Assembly: GCF_004379255.2 (NCBI RefSeq)
Contig: NC_056052.1
Location: 15,098,589 to 15,162,588 of the forward strand
Length of the DNA: 64,000 bases
Reading direction: 5' to 3'
DNA from: Salvia splendens
Lineage: Eukaryota > Streptophyta > Magnoliopsida > Lamiales > Lamiaceae
Below, piece by piece: positions 44,892-58,287 of this stretch. The notes below the pieces were generated by a model. The model was not told the DNA's origin and ran no database searches. It worked only from the letters and a program-made list of their open reading frames with translations. The position numbers were made by a program, and so were the translations under genes. Position 1 is the first letter of the stretch; each line of letters opens with the position of its first letter.

Positions 44892-46430
44892 GTGAAAGCA
44901 ATGGATTCAGAACTACAATCTATGATAGACAAAGACGTCTACGTTTTGTCCGTCCTACCCGAAGGCTGTACTGCCATTGGGAGCAAGTGGATATATAAAC
45001 GTAAACGTGGACCCGATGGACGAGTTAAAGTCTTCAAAGCAAGACTAGTGGCCAAGGGGTATACCCAAAAGGAAGGCATCGATTATGATGAGACCTTCTC
45101 CCCAATGGCCATGCTCAAATCGATCCAGATACTGTTGTATATTGCAGCTTATATGGATTGGGATGTATGGCAGATGGAAGTTAAGACTGCGTTTCTAAAC
45201 GGCAGTCTTGAGGAGACCATCTACATGGAAAAACCCGAAGGATATGCCATAAAGGGCAAAGAACACATGGTTTGGAAGCTTAAGAAGACCATTTATGGCC
45301 TCAAGCAAGCATCTAGATCGTGGAACCAATGTTTCGATCAAACTGTTTGCAAGTTTGAATTCGAAAAGTGCCCAAGTGAAAGCTGCTTGTATAAGAAAGT
45401 TGATAAGGGGAATGTAGTGTTCTTAGTTTTATATGTAGATGACATTTTTCTAATTGGAAACAATAAAAAGATGTTGTCATCAGTTCGAACATGGTTATCA
45501 AACCAGGTCGAGATGAAGGATATGAGAAATGCGGGACACATCCTCGGGATCAAGGTTCTTCGGAATCGAGAGAAGAAGATGTTGTGCTTATCTCAAGAAT
45601 CTTACATCGAAACAGTACTTAGTCGTTTTAGCATGCAGGATGCCAAGAAAGGTTTCTTACCTTTTAGACATGACATACATTTATCTCAAGAGATGTACCC
45701 TAAAACACCGTCTGAGATACAGGAAATGAGAAGGATTCCATATGCTTCGGCAGTTGGAAGTCTCATGTATGCTATGCTTTGTACTAGACCTAATATTTGC
45801 TTTGCTGTTTGCATGGTGGCAAGATATCAGTCGAATCCGGGCCAAGGACATTGGACTGCCGTAAAGAACATACTCAAGTACCTTAAACGGACTAAGGACT
45901 ATGCTCTAGTTTACAATGCAGCCGAGCTCTGTCCTTTGGGATATACTGACTTAGACTTTCAAGTTGATCAGGACTCGAGAAAATCTACTTCAGGATATGT
46001 GTTCACCTTAGGAGGTGGAGCCGTAATTTGGAAGAGTGTGAAGCAGAAATGAATCGCGGACTCGACCATGGAAGCCGAGTATGTGGCCGCTTCGGAGGCT
46101 GCAAAAGAGGTTGTATGGTTCAAGAACTTCCTTATGGATTTAGGTGTGGTTTCGAATCTTCCTACGAGCATCACCATTTATTGTGACAATTCTGGTGCTG
46201 TGGCAAACTCGAAAGAACCAAGAGCTCACAAAGCGAGCAAACACATAGAGCGGAAGTATCATATCATTAGAGATATAGTGCAGAGAGGAGACATAAAAGT
46301 GGTCAAGATTGCGTCAGAGAACAACCTGCCAGATCCTTTTACAAAGGCTTTGGCGGTGAAACCGTTCGACTGCCATGTTGAAGGGATTGGAGTTCGACTC
46401 ATTCAAGACCTCAACTCGCTTTCAGTATAA
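44892..46430 (+). pseudogene. Copia reverse transcriptase and RNase H
   Basis: It is in the same frame as integrase. RT contains GSKWIYKRKRGPDGRVKVFK, the FLNGSLEETIYM motif and active site YVDD (VLYVDDIFLIGN, codon about 178). RNase H follows with GYTDLDFQVDQDSRKSTSGY, STMEAEYVAASEAAKE and YCDNSGAVANS. One stop, TGA at 46050-46052, falls inside RNase H where Cys is usual. The protein ends at 46430. The sequence is of the plant TNT1-like type; I cannot place it in a lineage by eye. With gag it would reach about 1300 residues, usual for Copia. Confidence 0.92.
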
Positions 46431-46501
46431 GTGGTAGAAATTTAGACGTGTGCACTACCATTTTGTATACTCGAAAGCTGTTTTGAGTGTAAGTGGGAGA
46501 T
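46431..46501 (+). promoter_or_regulatory. Copia 3' end and polypurine tract
   Basis: About 70 bases lie between the Pol stop and the LTR, ending in AAGTGGGAGAT. They match 25074-25149. Confidence 0.8.
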
Positions 46502-47963
46502 TGTTAGGGTTTTGTATACTAGAAATCACCTTTCGAGTGATTGCATACTGTAAAACTCTAATAGTTATTTTTTAATAAATGCAACAGATTATTTTTGTCA
46601 TAATGTTGTTATGTTTTACATTTAATGGTTGTTTATTGCATATTTAAATGTATAAGAACGTAACAAAGTCTAAGTCTTTGTTTTAGTAGACCGGTTGTGG
46701 GCGTCGTCCACTTTAAGGTAACACAGTCAGTTCTGAACAAAGAAAAAGAAGAATTTCACAACCCAGATAGGCCTAGACTACCTATCCTGAAAGGTTGCAA
46801 TATTAGTCCGATTATTTCTAAGCCTTATTGAAATAAGATGACGTTGGTGTGGTATAGCACTGAATGGATCTAACAGCAAGACGAGTCTTTATGTTATCTA
46901 CTGAAAGACGAGGTCTTGATAATAATTTCTTAATCAATGTACGTTAGCATTGAGCATACGATATTGAGTATCTACTACATTGACTTACCAAAGGTGCGGG
47001 TTTTTCGTAACCCAACGATCCAGGTATATTGGGTAGTGGTGATCGTTATCTAGCAGTGCTAGGATTGCTATTACGTTGAATCGTGCGTGAGGAGAGTCTC
47101 GTTTGATAACATCCACAAGAGGAGCTCGAAACAAGGTTTTATTATTCGTAACCTAGATAGTTGGAGTTTGATTACTCTATGTATAATAAATAAGAGTTTC
47201 TTGCTAAGTCCACTCTTGGAGATTAAATATGTTGATTAATTAAGTCCATAGCAGACATTAATTAATTAATTAATGGATATTTCTATCTTAAGCGCGGGAA
47301 ATGAATTGAACGCAAATAAAGGAAACCCGGAATACTTGTAATTTCGGATTTGGAAAGACAATGCAATATTGCTTCTGTAGTGGCTGCTTGTAATATTCCA
47401 ATATAAGCTTATATTAAATTGTGGGTTCAATTTAATTAGTAAAAAGCTAATTGGGTGAGGCCTGATCCAATTCTTCCTTAGATCCATGACTGGGCCCAAT
47501 TTGAAACTTAATATAAATAGGAGAATAAAGGAGACAGAAAACACTTTTTCTACATAAAAATTTCGTCCCCCTCTAGAGAGAGAGAGTTCGAAATTTGTGC
47601 CTCCTCCGTGAGCAGTTTCTGTCTTCTATTATTCGAGTCCTAGTACGTTGGTGAGATTTGCCCACACAAATATCAGAGTATAGTTCGGGACACCAGTCAG
47701 AATACCCGAGGTCTTGTATTGAAGATCTTCATGTGGAGACGGAGCAAGCTATCATCGATTCTTGATTGAATCAACGAGGTAAATTGGCTAATTCCATAGT
47801 AAGCATATTTTAGGGATTTTATATGCTAAAGCATGTTTTAATTCAAGTTATGAGCATGATACATGTGATAATTGCGCGAAGAGAATTTGTCTGAATAATC
47901 TGCTAAATAGATCAAATTCATGTGATCGGAAACTTATGCACGCTTCCGCTGCCAACCCCTTCA
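46502..47963 (+). repeat. Copia 3' LTR (1462 bp)
   Basis: It runs TGTTAGGGTTTTG...CCCCTTCA and pairs with 25150-26570. No 5-bp repeat matches between the outer flanks (GAGAT on the left, TGATT on the right). Confidence 0.9.
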
Positions 47964-48447
47964 TGATTTTGGTATTGAATTTTAACTGGACAAACCTTTA
48001 TGCGTCTACTATGTGGTGACCAAAATTTAGCTTCATATGAGATCGGATGGAATTTTAATGATTTTTACGAAAATACTGCGTTGTTTTGCCAGATTCTGGT
48101 TTTATTGAAATAAGCTTTGTTTACAAGCTTTGAATGCATTACATGATACATGTGTGAATAAGGAACGTATCCTATGATGTGGTTATGTGTTGCACGTTGA
48201 TGTATGCTAGAGTGTTTGTTTCGTTTATGTTGGTGAACGTTTGGGATGGGCAATATAAGAAAACGATGAAAGGAACGATAGGTCATGCATGATAACTGTG
48301 TTGATGGAAAAACTGATTGTGTTATGTTGTTGACAAAGGTTGTTGTGCGTACGTGGGTACAAAGAGCATGGGTTGCATTAAAGTTGTGAATTGTGTTGTA
48401 TAAGCAAGCGAGGTGGACTTTCTTTTACTAAACTCTTTTACGCTTTC
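47964..48447 (+). repeat. Relic Tekay-like LTR fragment
   Basis: It aligns with about 50310-50790 of the next LTR (for example CAAATTTTAGCTTCATATGA and the region of AGCAATCGAGGTGGGCTTTC) with many differences. It is an older copy of the same LTR family, cut on the left by Copia and on the right by the next element. Confidence 0.75.
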
Positions 48448-51400
48448 TATAACATCCCAAAAATTTGTGATGTTTATTTAATAAGTTGATTTGAAATTTT
48501 AATTATGAAACTTTTGTTTCTATGCGATTAAGTGAATTATGTGAAATAATTGTCGTGAGTGATGTGGAATGAAGTGGTTGATATTTTTATATTTTCCAAT
48601 GTGGGGAAATAATTTAATAGGATCATGCATATATTTTCTGAGCCAATTCATTGGAATTTTCGGCCCTTCCTAATTTTTGGAAATAGTATTACATTCTTGG
48701 ATTTAATTAATTGTTTTGGGATATTTATCCAAATTTAATCCAAACCAAATTATCCCTAATTTGTACAACATAGAATCCGAACTCTAACCTATTCTTTTGG
48801 AGTTTTTGAAAAATCCCCTATTTAATAGGTGGATGAATTATTTTTCCTTGATTTAATTGGTGCCTTATTGATTCCCTTCTTTTTAATTAAATCCAATTAA
48901 ATCATGTCACATTTTATTTCTTCACCCAAATTAAATTAAGAGTTGAATTATTCCTTGTGGCTAATTAAGCCAATTTTCGGGCCCCCCTCTATTTTGTAGA
49001 GGAGATTATAATTGTTACCTAATTTATGGGAGTCTTTTCCTATAAAGAAACTACCAAATTTAAATCATATTCTATTTAATTGAGGATTTAAATAATTTTC
49101 TTGTGCACACTCCTTGAATTTTTCGACCCCCTCATTATTTTTCCTACTTGGAGATTTAATTTATTTTGGTCCCTTGTTATGGAATATTCATTGTTTTATT
49201 TCCTAAATTGTGGATCCATTTCTCTCCAAGTAAATACCAAATAATTCCTTGTTAATTCTCAGCCATAAATTTCGAAAGTTATGCCTTCTTTTTAATTGTG
49301 GGATTTTAATTATTGGCCTCTATTTTATTCCTCCATAATTATTTAATTTAAGTGTAGGATTAAACCTAGACTATAAAATGAAATTAACCCTAGCCCCCAT
49401 TCCTCTCTGTCACACGCTCCCTCCTCCTTTCACCCTCTCCCACACGCCTCATCCCCCTCTCCACATTCTCTCCAAAAACTCTCCTTCAATCCTTGTTCTT
49501 GCATCTGTTGAAGTTAATATTCAAGAGTCTCCGACGAATCGCATCAATTCTTGTTTCTACCGATTCGTTTTCATCAAGAAAGATATATTTAATTCACTTT
49601 CCCTCAATCTTTTCATATAATCCTTGTTCTTGAACCCTACATGCATATAGTGAGTGTAGGAATGATAGATCGCAAAATTAATCGTTGGGAAAGTGTGTTT
49701 GCATGAGAACTTTGATAATTATGCGATTTTGATTGAGTTTATGTGAAGTTTGATTTGAATCTTCGGTGAATGATGTGAGTTTATGTGCAAACATGATTGT
49801 GAGAACCTTTTTGAAGCATGATTTTGTGTTATAAGTATGAAAAATTGTATTTGGATGATTGAGGAAGAAAACCTAATTTCGAATTTGTGAGCCTGAAATC
49901 TGTGACGTTCGAACAACAGTTTCTGATATATAATTGACCAATCAAACGATCGAATTTTGATGTAAGAATTTTACTGATTAAGTTTCAAGGTGTTTTCGGT
50001 GTCTCGTGTAAATTTCAGCCCTTTTTGTCGAAAAATGAATTTTTAATAAATGTTTGAAGTTGACTGCGCAATTCTGCCAGAAACTTGTGTTCTCCCCCAG
50101 TAAGTTTCGTATTCTGTTTGACAGACCAAATGACCTCCGTTTGATGTGATTTATGAACTAAATAAACATTTTAAGTGTCTTCTGAGTCGTGTAAAAAGTT
50201 CAGCCTCATTGGACATCGGATGAATTTATGGTGAATTTTTCAAATACACTGCGTAATGCTGCCAGAATTTTTATGTTCCGACCAGAGAGTTGTATAAATG
50301 TTTTGACTGACCAAATGCCATGATTTGAGTGTGAAACTTTAACTGAATGAACTTGAATGTGTCTACTGTGTTTTGATCAAATTTTAGCTTCATATGAGGT
50401 CGGATAAAGTTTTGGTGATTTTTACAAACCAACCGTGCAGTTCTGCCAGTTTTGTTGTTATGTGAAAATATCACTTGTTGCTAAGTTTGATGAGCTGTAT
50501 GATGCATGTATGATTTGGGAAATTATACTATGACGTGATTATGTGTGACACGTTGAGAAATATTATGACATGTTTTTCCTTATGTCGATGAATGATGGGA
50601 TGGGTAATTTAAGGGAAATGAAAAAGGAACAATAGGACATGCATGATAACATAAGTTTATGGAAAGCTGATTGTGTTGTCGTTGGCAAGGGTGATTGAGT
50701 ATACGTGAGCTCGAGGAACGAGAGTTGCATAAGTTGGAATCGTGTTGTTAAGCAATCGAGGTGGGCTTTCTTTTCAAACCCTTTTATTTTCCAAAAATAC
50801 GATGTGGTGTTATAAGGGTGGTTTAACTTGTTATGTCATGCCATGTTATTTTGTTTGTGAGATTGTTACATGATGCCTAGTTCGTCTGAGCTTGCTCCGT
50901 TAGGCTATATGGTTGTGTTGTGAAACGAATTCAGGTCTGAGTAGGGCCGTAAACCCTATCAGGCTGTGTACACTGGTGGGATCGTGAGCCGTCCTTGCTA
51001 GTCGGCTGGTCTCGTGGGCGAATAGTGTGGCCACACTTTCGTCGCACTGTGATATGATGATTGTGATTGATGGAATGATGTGAAAAGTGGGGAGATAAAT
51101 TGTCTGGCCAGACTTGAAATATTTTTGTGTTCTCGTGATATTTCTTACTACATAAAACTCGAGATCACTGGTATGGATGACATAACTAATATAAAATATT
51201 TTCGGCATGAGCCCATTGAGTACAACAAGTACTCAACCCTGCATATTCTCTTTCTTTATGTGCAGGTTGAGCGGGATGTTGCGGAGGATGTTGAGTTGGC
51301 CTAAGAACTTAGGATGCGTTAAGTCTTCTTACATAGGCGTTATCCTCGACTCTCTTTAAACCTTATTTTCGCTGCTATATTTTGAACTATGTCTTAAGAC

Positions 51401-51755
51401 TTTAATCTTTTTCATACTGTGTTTGAGCATGTTTGGTTGTGTTAGGTTTTTAACCGAGTATTTACAATGTTACTTTAAAATGGTGTTTACGTGATTTAAA
51501 CTAAATGTTTCTTTAGAAGTTAATTGGGTTTTAAATATTTATTTTCTCCCCTGTTTCTTTTTAAAAAAAATTATTTATCATAAGTCGTTTCTAATTAATA
51601 GTAAATTATAACCTTAAACTTTTTAAACTAAAATTTTTTCTCCCTTTAAGCTAATTGAGTTTTCGTAAACTGTTATCCTTGTAAGTTGTCGTTTTTGTCG
51701 TCCCTTGGTCACGATCGCCGCGTTTGTAGTACCCCTAGTATGGGCGGTCGTGACA
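48448..51755 (+). repeat. Tekay-like 5' LTR, subfamily B (3308 bp)
   Basis: It starts TATAACATCCCAAAAATTTG (the 3' copy begins TGTAACATCC, so the terminal TG is mutated here) and ends CGTGACA. A TATA box (TATAAAAT) at 49372-49379 is followed by a TC-rich leader. It is collinear with 61517-64000, except that 49181-49299 is missing from that copy. Short ORFs (49378-49620, 50271-50474, 50900-51208) are not supported. Confidence 0.9.
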
Positions 51756-51758
51756 GAG

Positions 51759-51770
51759 TGGTATCAGAGC
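51759..51770 (+). other. Primer binding site, initiator tRNA-Met type
   Basis: TGGTATCAGAGC lies three bases after the LTR end. Confidence 0.9.
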
Positions 51771-52168
51771 TTAGTGTTTCGCTCTGGTCCGAGAGTCTTC
51801 TTTTGTCTTAAGTCTAGATTAGTGAATCCTTATTGACTAGAAGTATAACGAAGGCTCAACATCCAAAGCATCGCACTCAACCAAAGAAAGTGAGGTATGT
51901 TTTAAGTTGTTGAAAGCATGTGAGATCGATGCATGTAATTGATGATGATATGATGAGGGTGTTTGGCAAGTGTATGCATGTGAATGAACGTTATGCATGA
52001 AGATGAATTGTAATGACATGATTATGTGGAATATGAGCATGATTGCCATGATAATCTAAGCGCGTGATATATATATGAGTACGATGTTGTGATAGTATGA
52101 TTTTGTTGAGTATGAGCATGATTGTCAAGATGATCTAAACACATGTTGTATGTAAGAATGTGATATTG
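51771..52168 (+). other. Tekay-like leader, first part
   Basis: It is non-coding, and its start matches 2089-2215. The leader is split by the solo LTR that follows. Confidence 0.7.
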
Positions 52169-54733
52169 TGTAACGCCCGTACTTTTATAGTGTTTGACAC
52201 GCGTAAATCGAGGAAACGGTCGAGGAATTTATATTTGGAACAACACCAAGTTACGACGAGACTAATAATAATTTGTCCAAACGAAAGGAAACAAACAAAA
52301 ATAAGAACTTGGGGCCAATCCAAGTAAATATAAAGAAAGTCCAATGTGTTTTTTTTTTTTACAAAATGGCTTTGGGCCAAAACAATCAAAAAGTCTAACA
52401 AATAAATATTTATACAAATTGGGCTTGCAACTAAATATGCCCAGAACAAATTTAAGTGTGGGAGCCCTTTTCAATTCCAAAAATGTGGGAGCAAGCCCAA
52501 CACCTTTTCTCCTTCTTTTTCTTCCCAATTGGCCGAACCCCCCCCCCCCCTTCCATGGAGACCCTCCATCTTCAACTTCCTCACCCTCCATCTTCCACAT
52601 TCATTTCTTACAATCAAAGGTCACAAGTTAAATGCATAAGTTTCTTCACTTCTCTCCTTCTCTAAACACTTCACAATACATTTTACATCAAGCAAATTGT
52701 GAGAGAGCCGAGAGAGAAGCCGAGAGAGGAAGAAGAGGAGAAAATTTCACCATTCTTGCCCATCCACCACCAAGTTCAATCCTTGTTTGAGGTATAATCC
52801 CTTCCTTTATGGATCATTGTATACATTGCATATCATCACACATGAACCTCCCACAAGGAAATTCAACAATCAACATAAATCAAACAATCCAACAATTGAA
52901 ATTAATCGAACACTCGCAGTATGTAATCGAAAGTCCGAAAGAACATAACTTGGTAATAAAAACATACCTTGCGGGACGCTCGAGTTAAGTACGGGGCTGC
53001 CCGGAGGGAATCGGGTCTTCTTCGGGCTGGTGTGGGCCTGTTCGGGTCAGCGGCGGGGACGCCCCTGGGCTGTCCGGCCACCGGCGGCTCACTGAGGACG
53101 TCGGCGGTGGCGTGAAGCCGGCTGGAGCAGAGGAGCTCGATGGACAGCAGCGGCGCGTCTTCCCGGCGGCTACGGCAGAGAAGGCAGCGGCTCCCAGCAA
53201 GACAGCAACTCCTCTCGGCGGCTCCGACGAGGAAATGGAAGGGGCGACGGGAATTTTAAGGAAGAGAAGAAGAGAGAAACAGAAGAAGAGAGAAAGAGGA
53301 GACGAGAGAGAGGATGTTGACCGAGAGGAGGGAGTAGGGGAAATGTGACTTTGGGCCACTTGTTTTAATGTTGTTGTGCCTCTCTTTTGGACTCTTAATT
53401 AATTTGAGAGCTAGTTCTTTTGGGCCTCTAATAATTTAAATGGGAGATATAAGGTGGGGAAATAATTAAGCTTTTGGGGCTTTTAAATCTTTGGGCCAAA
53501 CTAATTAAATCCCAGAATTTCGAAAGGCGAACAATTTTATTCCAAGTGCGAAATAAATATAATTGCGAAGAGAAATAGTTGCGATAATTTAATTATACGC
53601 TTAAATAATTTTTGGGAAATTATTCCGACATCGTGGAGGAAAATTATGAGGAGTCAACGAAGGAGTTATAAGCGTAAATGGCCGACCGGCGCCGCAAGCG
53701 ATGCCTTGGGCGGCCACCGAATAATCAAAATGCACGAAAACCGAGAAAACGAATTAAAAGATTTTAATTAGAGTGCATGCATTCTAAAATGTCTTCGTTA
53801 CCGAGATTTATGTGTACTTTATGTATTTACTGAAAATGTGGTTCGCACGCACGCTAAAGTCGGAACGAGGAACTTTTTACAGAAATCCTAAGCTTTTGAG
53901 GTGGGCTTTATTACTTAAACTATTTTATTTGAAATGATATGTTATGGTGAAATAAGGGTGGTTTAAAATAGTATGTCATGCCGTATTTTATGTTTTGAAT
54001 TGCCTATCTGATTGTCTACTGGGATAATATCCTACTAGACTTTTATAGTTAACGAATTCGGGTCTGACTAGGGAGTGAGTCCCTACTCGGACTAGTGCAC
54101 TGATAGGGATCGTGAGCCGTCCCCTAGGTCGGCCGGTCCAGTGATCGAGATTGTGGCCACATTCTCGTTTCACATGATAGCTCAGATATGGTACATGATG
54201 GGGGATGATGATTGCCCGCAGGCACTATTTTTATTAAAGGAATGATTTAGTGTTTCTCGGCCTTTTTAAAGTAAAACCCGAGATTTACTCGATGATGGCT
54301 TGACATGTCTTAAATGATAAATGTATTTCGGGCATGAGTTCACTGAGTGCATCAAGTACTCAGCCCCTGCATATGTTTTCCCTATGTGCAGGTTCAGCGT
54401 GGACGGGGGACGGAGGATGTTGAGCATTGGATAGAGACAGTATTCAATAAATGATCCGGTTACTATTGTGTCTTCATGCATAGTAGTAGCTAACTCTCAA
54501 ATGCTTCCGCTATGTCAAGTTTTAAAATTCTGACGTTTTCTGTATTCTGCAGAACTATGTCATTCACACTATGTTACTTCGTGATTTCAAACTTTGATTT
54601 GATAATGGAATTTCATCTTTTTGATCGATATGTCGTACTCCTTTTGATTGTTCCCCCTTCTTTCCCGCTTCTTAAATCCCCCACGAGTCACGATTCCCCG
54701 TGCTTCCTATCCTTAGGAAGTGCGGTCGTGACA
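52169..54733 (+). repeat. Solo Tekay-like LTR, subfamily A (2565 bp), target repeat TATTG
   Basis: It runs TGTAACGCCCGTAC...GTCGTGACA. TATTG at 52164-52168 is repeated at 54734-54738. It has no internal region, so it is a solo LTR. It is the same subfamily as 1-2072. It includes a run of ten Cs at about 52541-52550 and a GC-rich block at 52980-53220. Confidence 0.9.
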
Positions 54734-54738
54734 TATTG

Positions 54739-57086
54739 TTTTGGTATGCTTATGTGAAACATGAGCATGAGTGACATAATGTCGTAAATATGTGTTATGT
54801 GTGAATGTTCTACGATGTAAGCATGCGAACATAGGAAGATGGAGTGTTTTACATCAATAATAGAAATTGATGAGTTGTTTTGAGAATGTTGAAATTTATG
54901 AGAAAAGACGAGTAACTAAAAATGTTGTTTCAAACATATATGTGAAATACATGAGTGTTTTGTTTGGAATGCAAATGTGTTATGAGTTTTGCAATATTAA
55001 TGACTAGTTGTTCTAGTGGAGTATGATTGAGGAAAACTATTTATGTTGTGGAAAGTTGTTGGAATTTTTGAAAAAAAAAATATCTTCGAACTTTAAATGA
55101 AAACATTTTAGTTCTTTCTTTCAGGAAAATTAATTGATCAATGGAAAATGTTGTGAGTATGAATTGTCCAAAAGAAAAAAAAATTGAGTTTCGACAAAAA
55201 AAATTTACTTCGTTTGGAAAATTGAGCTGTTGAAGTGTGATGTTATGTATGTTATGAGGTGCGAGGTATGATGTGTTATTCTATGGAATGTTTTATACGA
55301 ATGATGAAAGTTGATGCGAAATTACGATTTAGTTTGAGTCAAAACTTTTACTTTAAAAGTGAGATGTGGAATTTTTTTTGGAAAGTGTGAAAGTGTAAAG
55401 AAATTTTGTTTCAAAAGTTTTGAATATAGTTGTGAAGTTCGAAAGTGTTTTGCTATGAGATGTGAAAATGTGGTGTGTTTATCTTGAGGTATGAATGACG
55501 TAAATTGAAGTAGATGATGATCTATGAGATGAAGAATTGTGTTGTGAACTTAGAGTACCTAAAATATAAGCCTAGTTGACCGCGTGAATCGTAGTTCTAA
55601 GTTGAAAACTTAACTATTGCTTCTCTGAGCAATGAAACGTACGAGAATATGAAAGTTGAGGCAAACCCTTAAGTCAAGATGCGAGACAAGAAGAGCTGAA
55701 GCAAAGTGATATTTTCATGCAACGACGAGCAATCATACTCGCGATTTAAATTAGTTAGTGTAATCTCGCATAAGTGGCAACATGAAGGAGATGATCTTCA
55801 TACCATGCTAAGGAGCACAAGGATGATAACAATGTCCTAAGAGGATAGTCATTATGACATGCAAAGGATTTTATGAAGATATGAATTCCGACTATCATTA
55901 TTAGCGGCAATGACATGAAGAATCTCAACGTGGAATCCACAGTTCTTAGAGTGACGTTACCAGTCTCGGCATGCGAAAGATGAACGAGGGAGTGCGACTT
56001 TAATAGCTAGAACAAACTATTCTAATCAACAGTTCTTACTTGGATTCTAAGAAGTTATCTTTCAGGACCTTTCAAATAGCCGTGAGCCACTGCCTATTGA
56101 ACAGATGTTTCATTCATCCCTTGCAAGTGATGCATATTATTTCTTTTCCTCCATTGAGTCTTAACACACTTTCACTTCTTGGAAAGTGGTGTTGCCTTCA
56201 TAACTTCGGACACCTGGATTGATTGTAGTCTTCTTTGATCTATTATTTATACAACAATATTTTGACTTTATGAGCCTTGGCTATTGAACTTCATTCCTAA
56301 GACTGCTTGCAGTTATGTCCTTCAATACGATCACGTTTCGCAGACATGTTTTCTGTGGGATATTTCTCTTGGAACTTTTGTTCAACTTTTCATTTGGTCA
56401 CCATGTCCGTGTCAAGTTCTTTCTTACAGAGTGAAATTTTTTTGGTTCAGTTCCACTATATGTATCCTTTCCATAATAGGACCTTTCTTTCTACAAAACG
56501 AAGTTAAGGCCAACATTTTGTACCTTGCCTTAACAAACTTAATTCACTTGATTTTTTTTTCAAAAGCCCATTTGACTATGGTTGTCTTTCACAAACTTAT
56601 GAACCCGTGAATCTATCATTCCATATTAAGATTTTCGTTGAACCATGATCTGTACTGCTTTGTGACAACTGCCTACATTTCTCAATCCTTACCCAACTAA
56701 TCCTTTTTATCCTCAACTCTTTAAGTAATTATCCATTGATGTGTGGACCTTCCAAATTTGGTCGAATAACTGAATTATCTTTTGGTAGCCTACTATGAGA
56801 ATTGACATTTATTTGATTTCATCCCATATTCATGACCTATCTTATGTTCTTTCAAGCTCCGTGGGGATGATCATAACCAATTGTTATATTTCAAAATTGG
56901 TTTATATCCAAGTTAAGACCGTTTGATTAAAGTTCGCGTTCTTGATACATATTCTGAGTTTTTGATGCAACATTGCAAGAAGAGGCAAATTTCTTTTCGA
57001 GCCTCTAGCAAAGAGCCGACTATCTTATATGGAATTTCCATGAACCGACAAAACCCCCATAATCTCTGCTTTACAAGCAACCACGA
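54739..57086 (+). other. Tekay-like leader remainder and unrecognisable gag region
   Basis: About 55300-55500 matches the leader at 2370-2590. From about 55560 to 57086, where gag and protease should lie, I find no capsid, zinc knuckle or protease motif. Short ORFs at 55755-55940 (minus), 56040-56222 and 56284-56610 are T-rich and unlike Gag. Either gag-protease is decayed beyond recognition or another sequence replaced it. Confidence 0.5.
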
Positions 57087-58287
57087 TGATAAGAAAAGGG
57101 CGTCCGACGTATCTTGTGTACTTGAACGGAGAGGAAAAGAAGGATTTGAGAGTGGAAGACGTGGCAGTAGTACGAGATTTTCCCGATGTGTCTCCCGAAG
57201 CTTTATCTTGTTTTGGAACTAGGGTCTGCGCCAGTATCGAAGGTGCCATACCGAATGGCCCCTAAGGAATTGGCCGAGTTGAAGATACAGTTGCAAGAAC
57301 TGTTAGACTTGGGTTTTATTCGACCCAGTGTGTCACCTTGGGGAGCGCCAGTGTTGTTCGTTAAGAAGAAGGATGGAACGATGAGGATGTGCATCGACTA
57401 TCGTGAGCTCAACAAGATGACCTTGAAGAACAAGTACCCACTGCCGAGGATTGATGATTTGTTTGACCAACTTTAAGGAACGGGCGTATTTTCAAAAATG
57501 GACATGAGATCGGGATATCATCAACTAAAGGTCCGACGAGAGAATGTGCCTAAGACTGCTTTTTGCACTCGTTATGGCCATTATGAATTCGTCGTGATGC
57601 CATTTGGGCTGACCAATGCCCCGGCTGTCTTCATAGACTTGATGAACCGATTTTTCCATGAGTATCTCGACAAGTTCATGTTAGTCTTCATCGACGATGT
57701 TTTAGTGTACTCGAAGAACGAGGAGGAACATGGATGACATCTACAAACAGTGTTAGAAATGTTGCGAAAGGAGAAGCTTTATGCCAAGTTTAGTAAGTGC
57801 GAGTTTTGGTTGACTTGAGTGAACTTTCTTGGTCATATTGTGACGGCAAATGGAATCCAAGTAGACCCAGCAAAAGGTCGAGGCCGTGCAGAATTGGAAA
57901 TCGCCGAAAACGCTGAGTGAAATCCGCAGTTTCTTGGGATTGGCGGGATACTATCGACAATTCATTAAAGGATTCTCTAAGATTTCGAGACCGATGACGC
58001 AACTATTAAAGAAAGGAATCAAGGTGGTTTGGACGCCAGAGTGCGATGCGAGTTTCCAACTGTTGAAAGAGAAATTGACTACAGCACCAGTCCTTGCGGT
58101 ACCAGAACCCGACAAGGACTTCGCCGTCTATACTGACGCATCGAAAGTAGGACTAGGATGCGTGTTGATGCAGGATGGGAAGGTGATAGCATATGAATTT
58201 TCCGACTCATGATTTGGAGTTAGCAGCCGTAGTGCATGCGCTAAAAATTTGGAGACACCATCTCTATGGAGTGAGATGTGAGATTTA
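57087..58287 (+). pseudogene. Tekay-like reverse transcriptase and start of RNase H
   Basis: The protease-RT linker is visible at about 57087-57195 ([16 protein letters not shown]). RT runs on with [52 protein letters not shown] and the active site FIDDVLVYS (about 57684-57713). Stops occur at 57474, 57735 and near 57817. An extra base near 57873 shifts the frame. RNase H starts near 58110 with [19 protein letters not shown]; near 58200 a short deletion shifts the frame again. The gene is interrupted at 58288 by a solo LTR inside the codons for the EIYTDH motif. Catalytic Asp residues of RT are intact, but the gene is dead. Confidence 0.88.

Noticed and set aside
53112..53348. ORF in the GC-rich block of the solo LTR
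   Set aside because: It is inside a defined LTR and does not correspond to an ORF in the related LTR at 1-2072.
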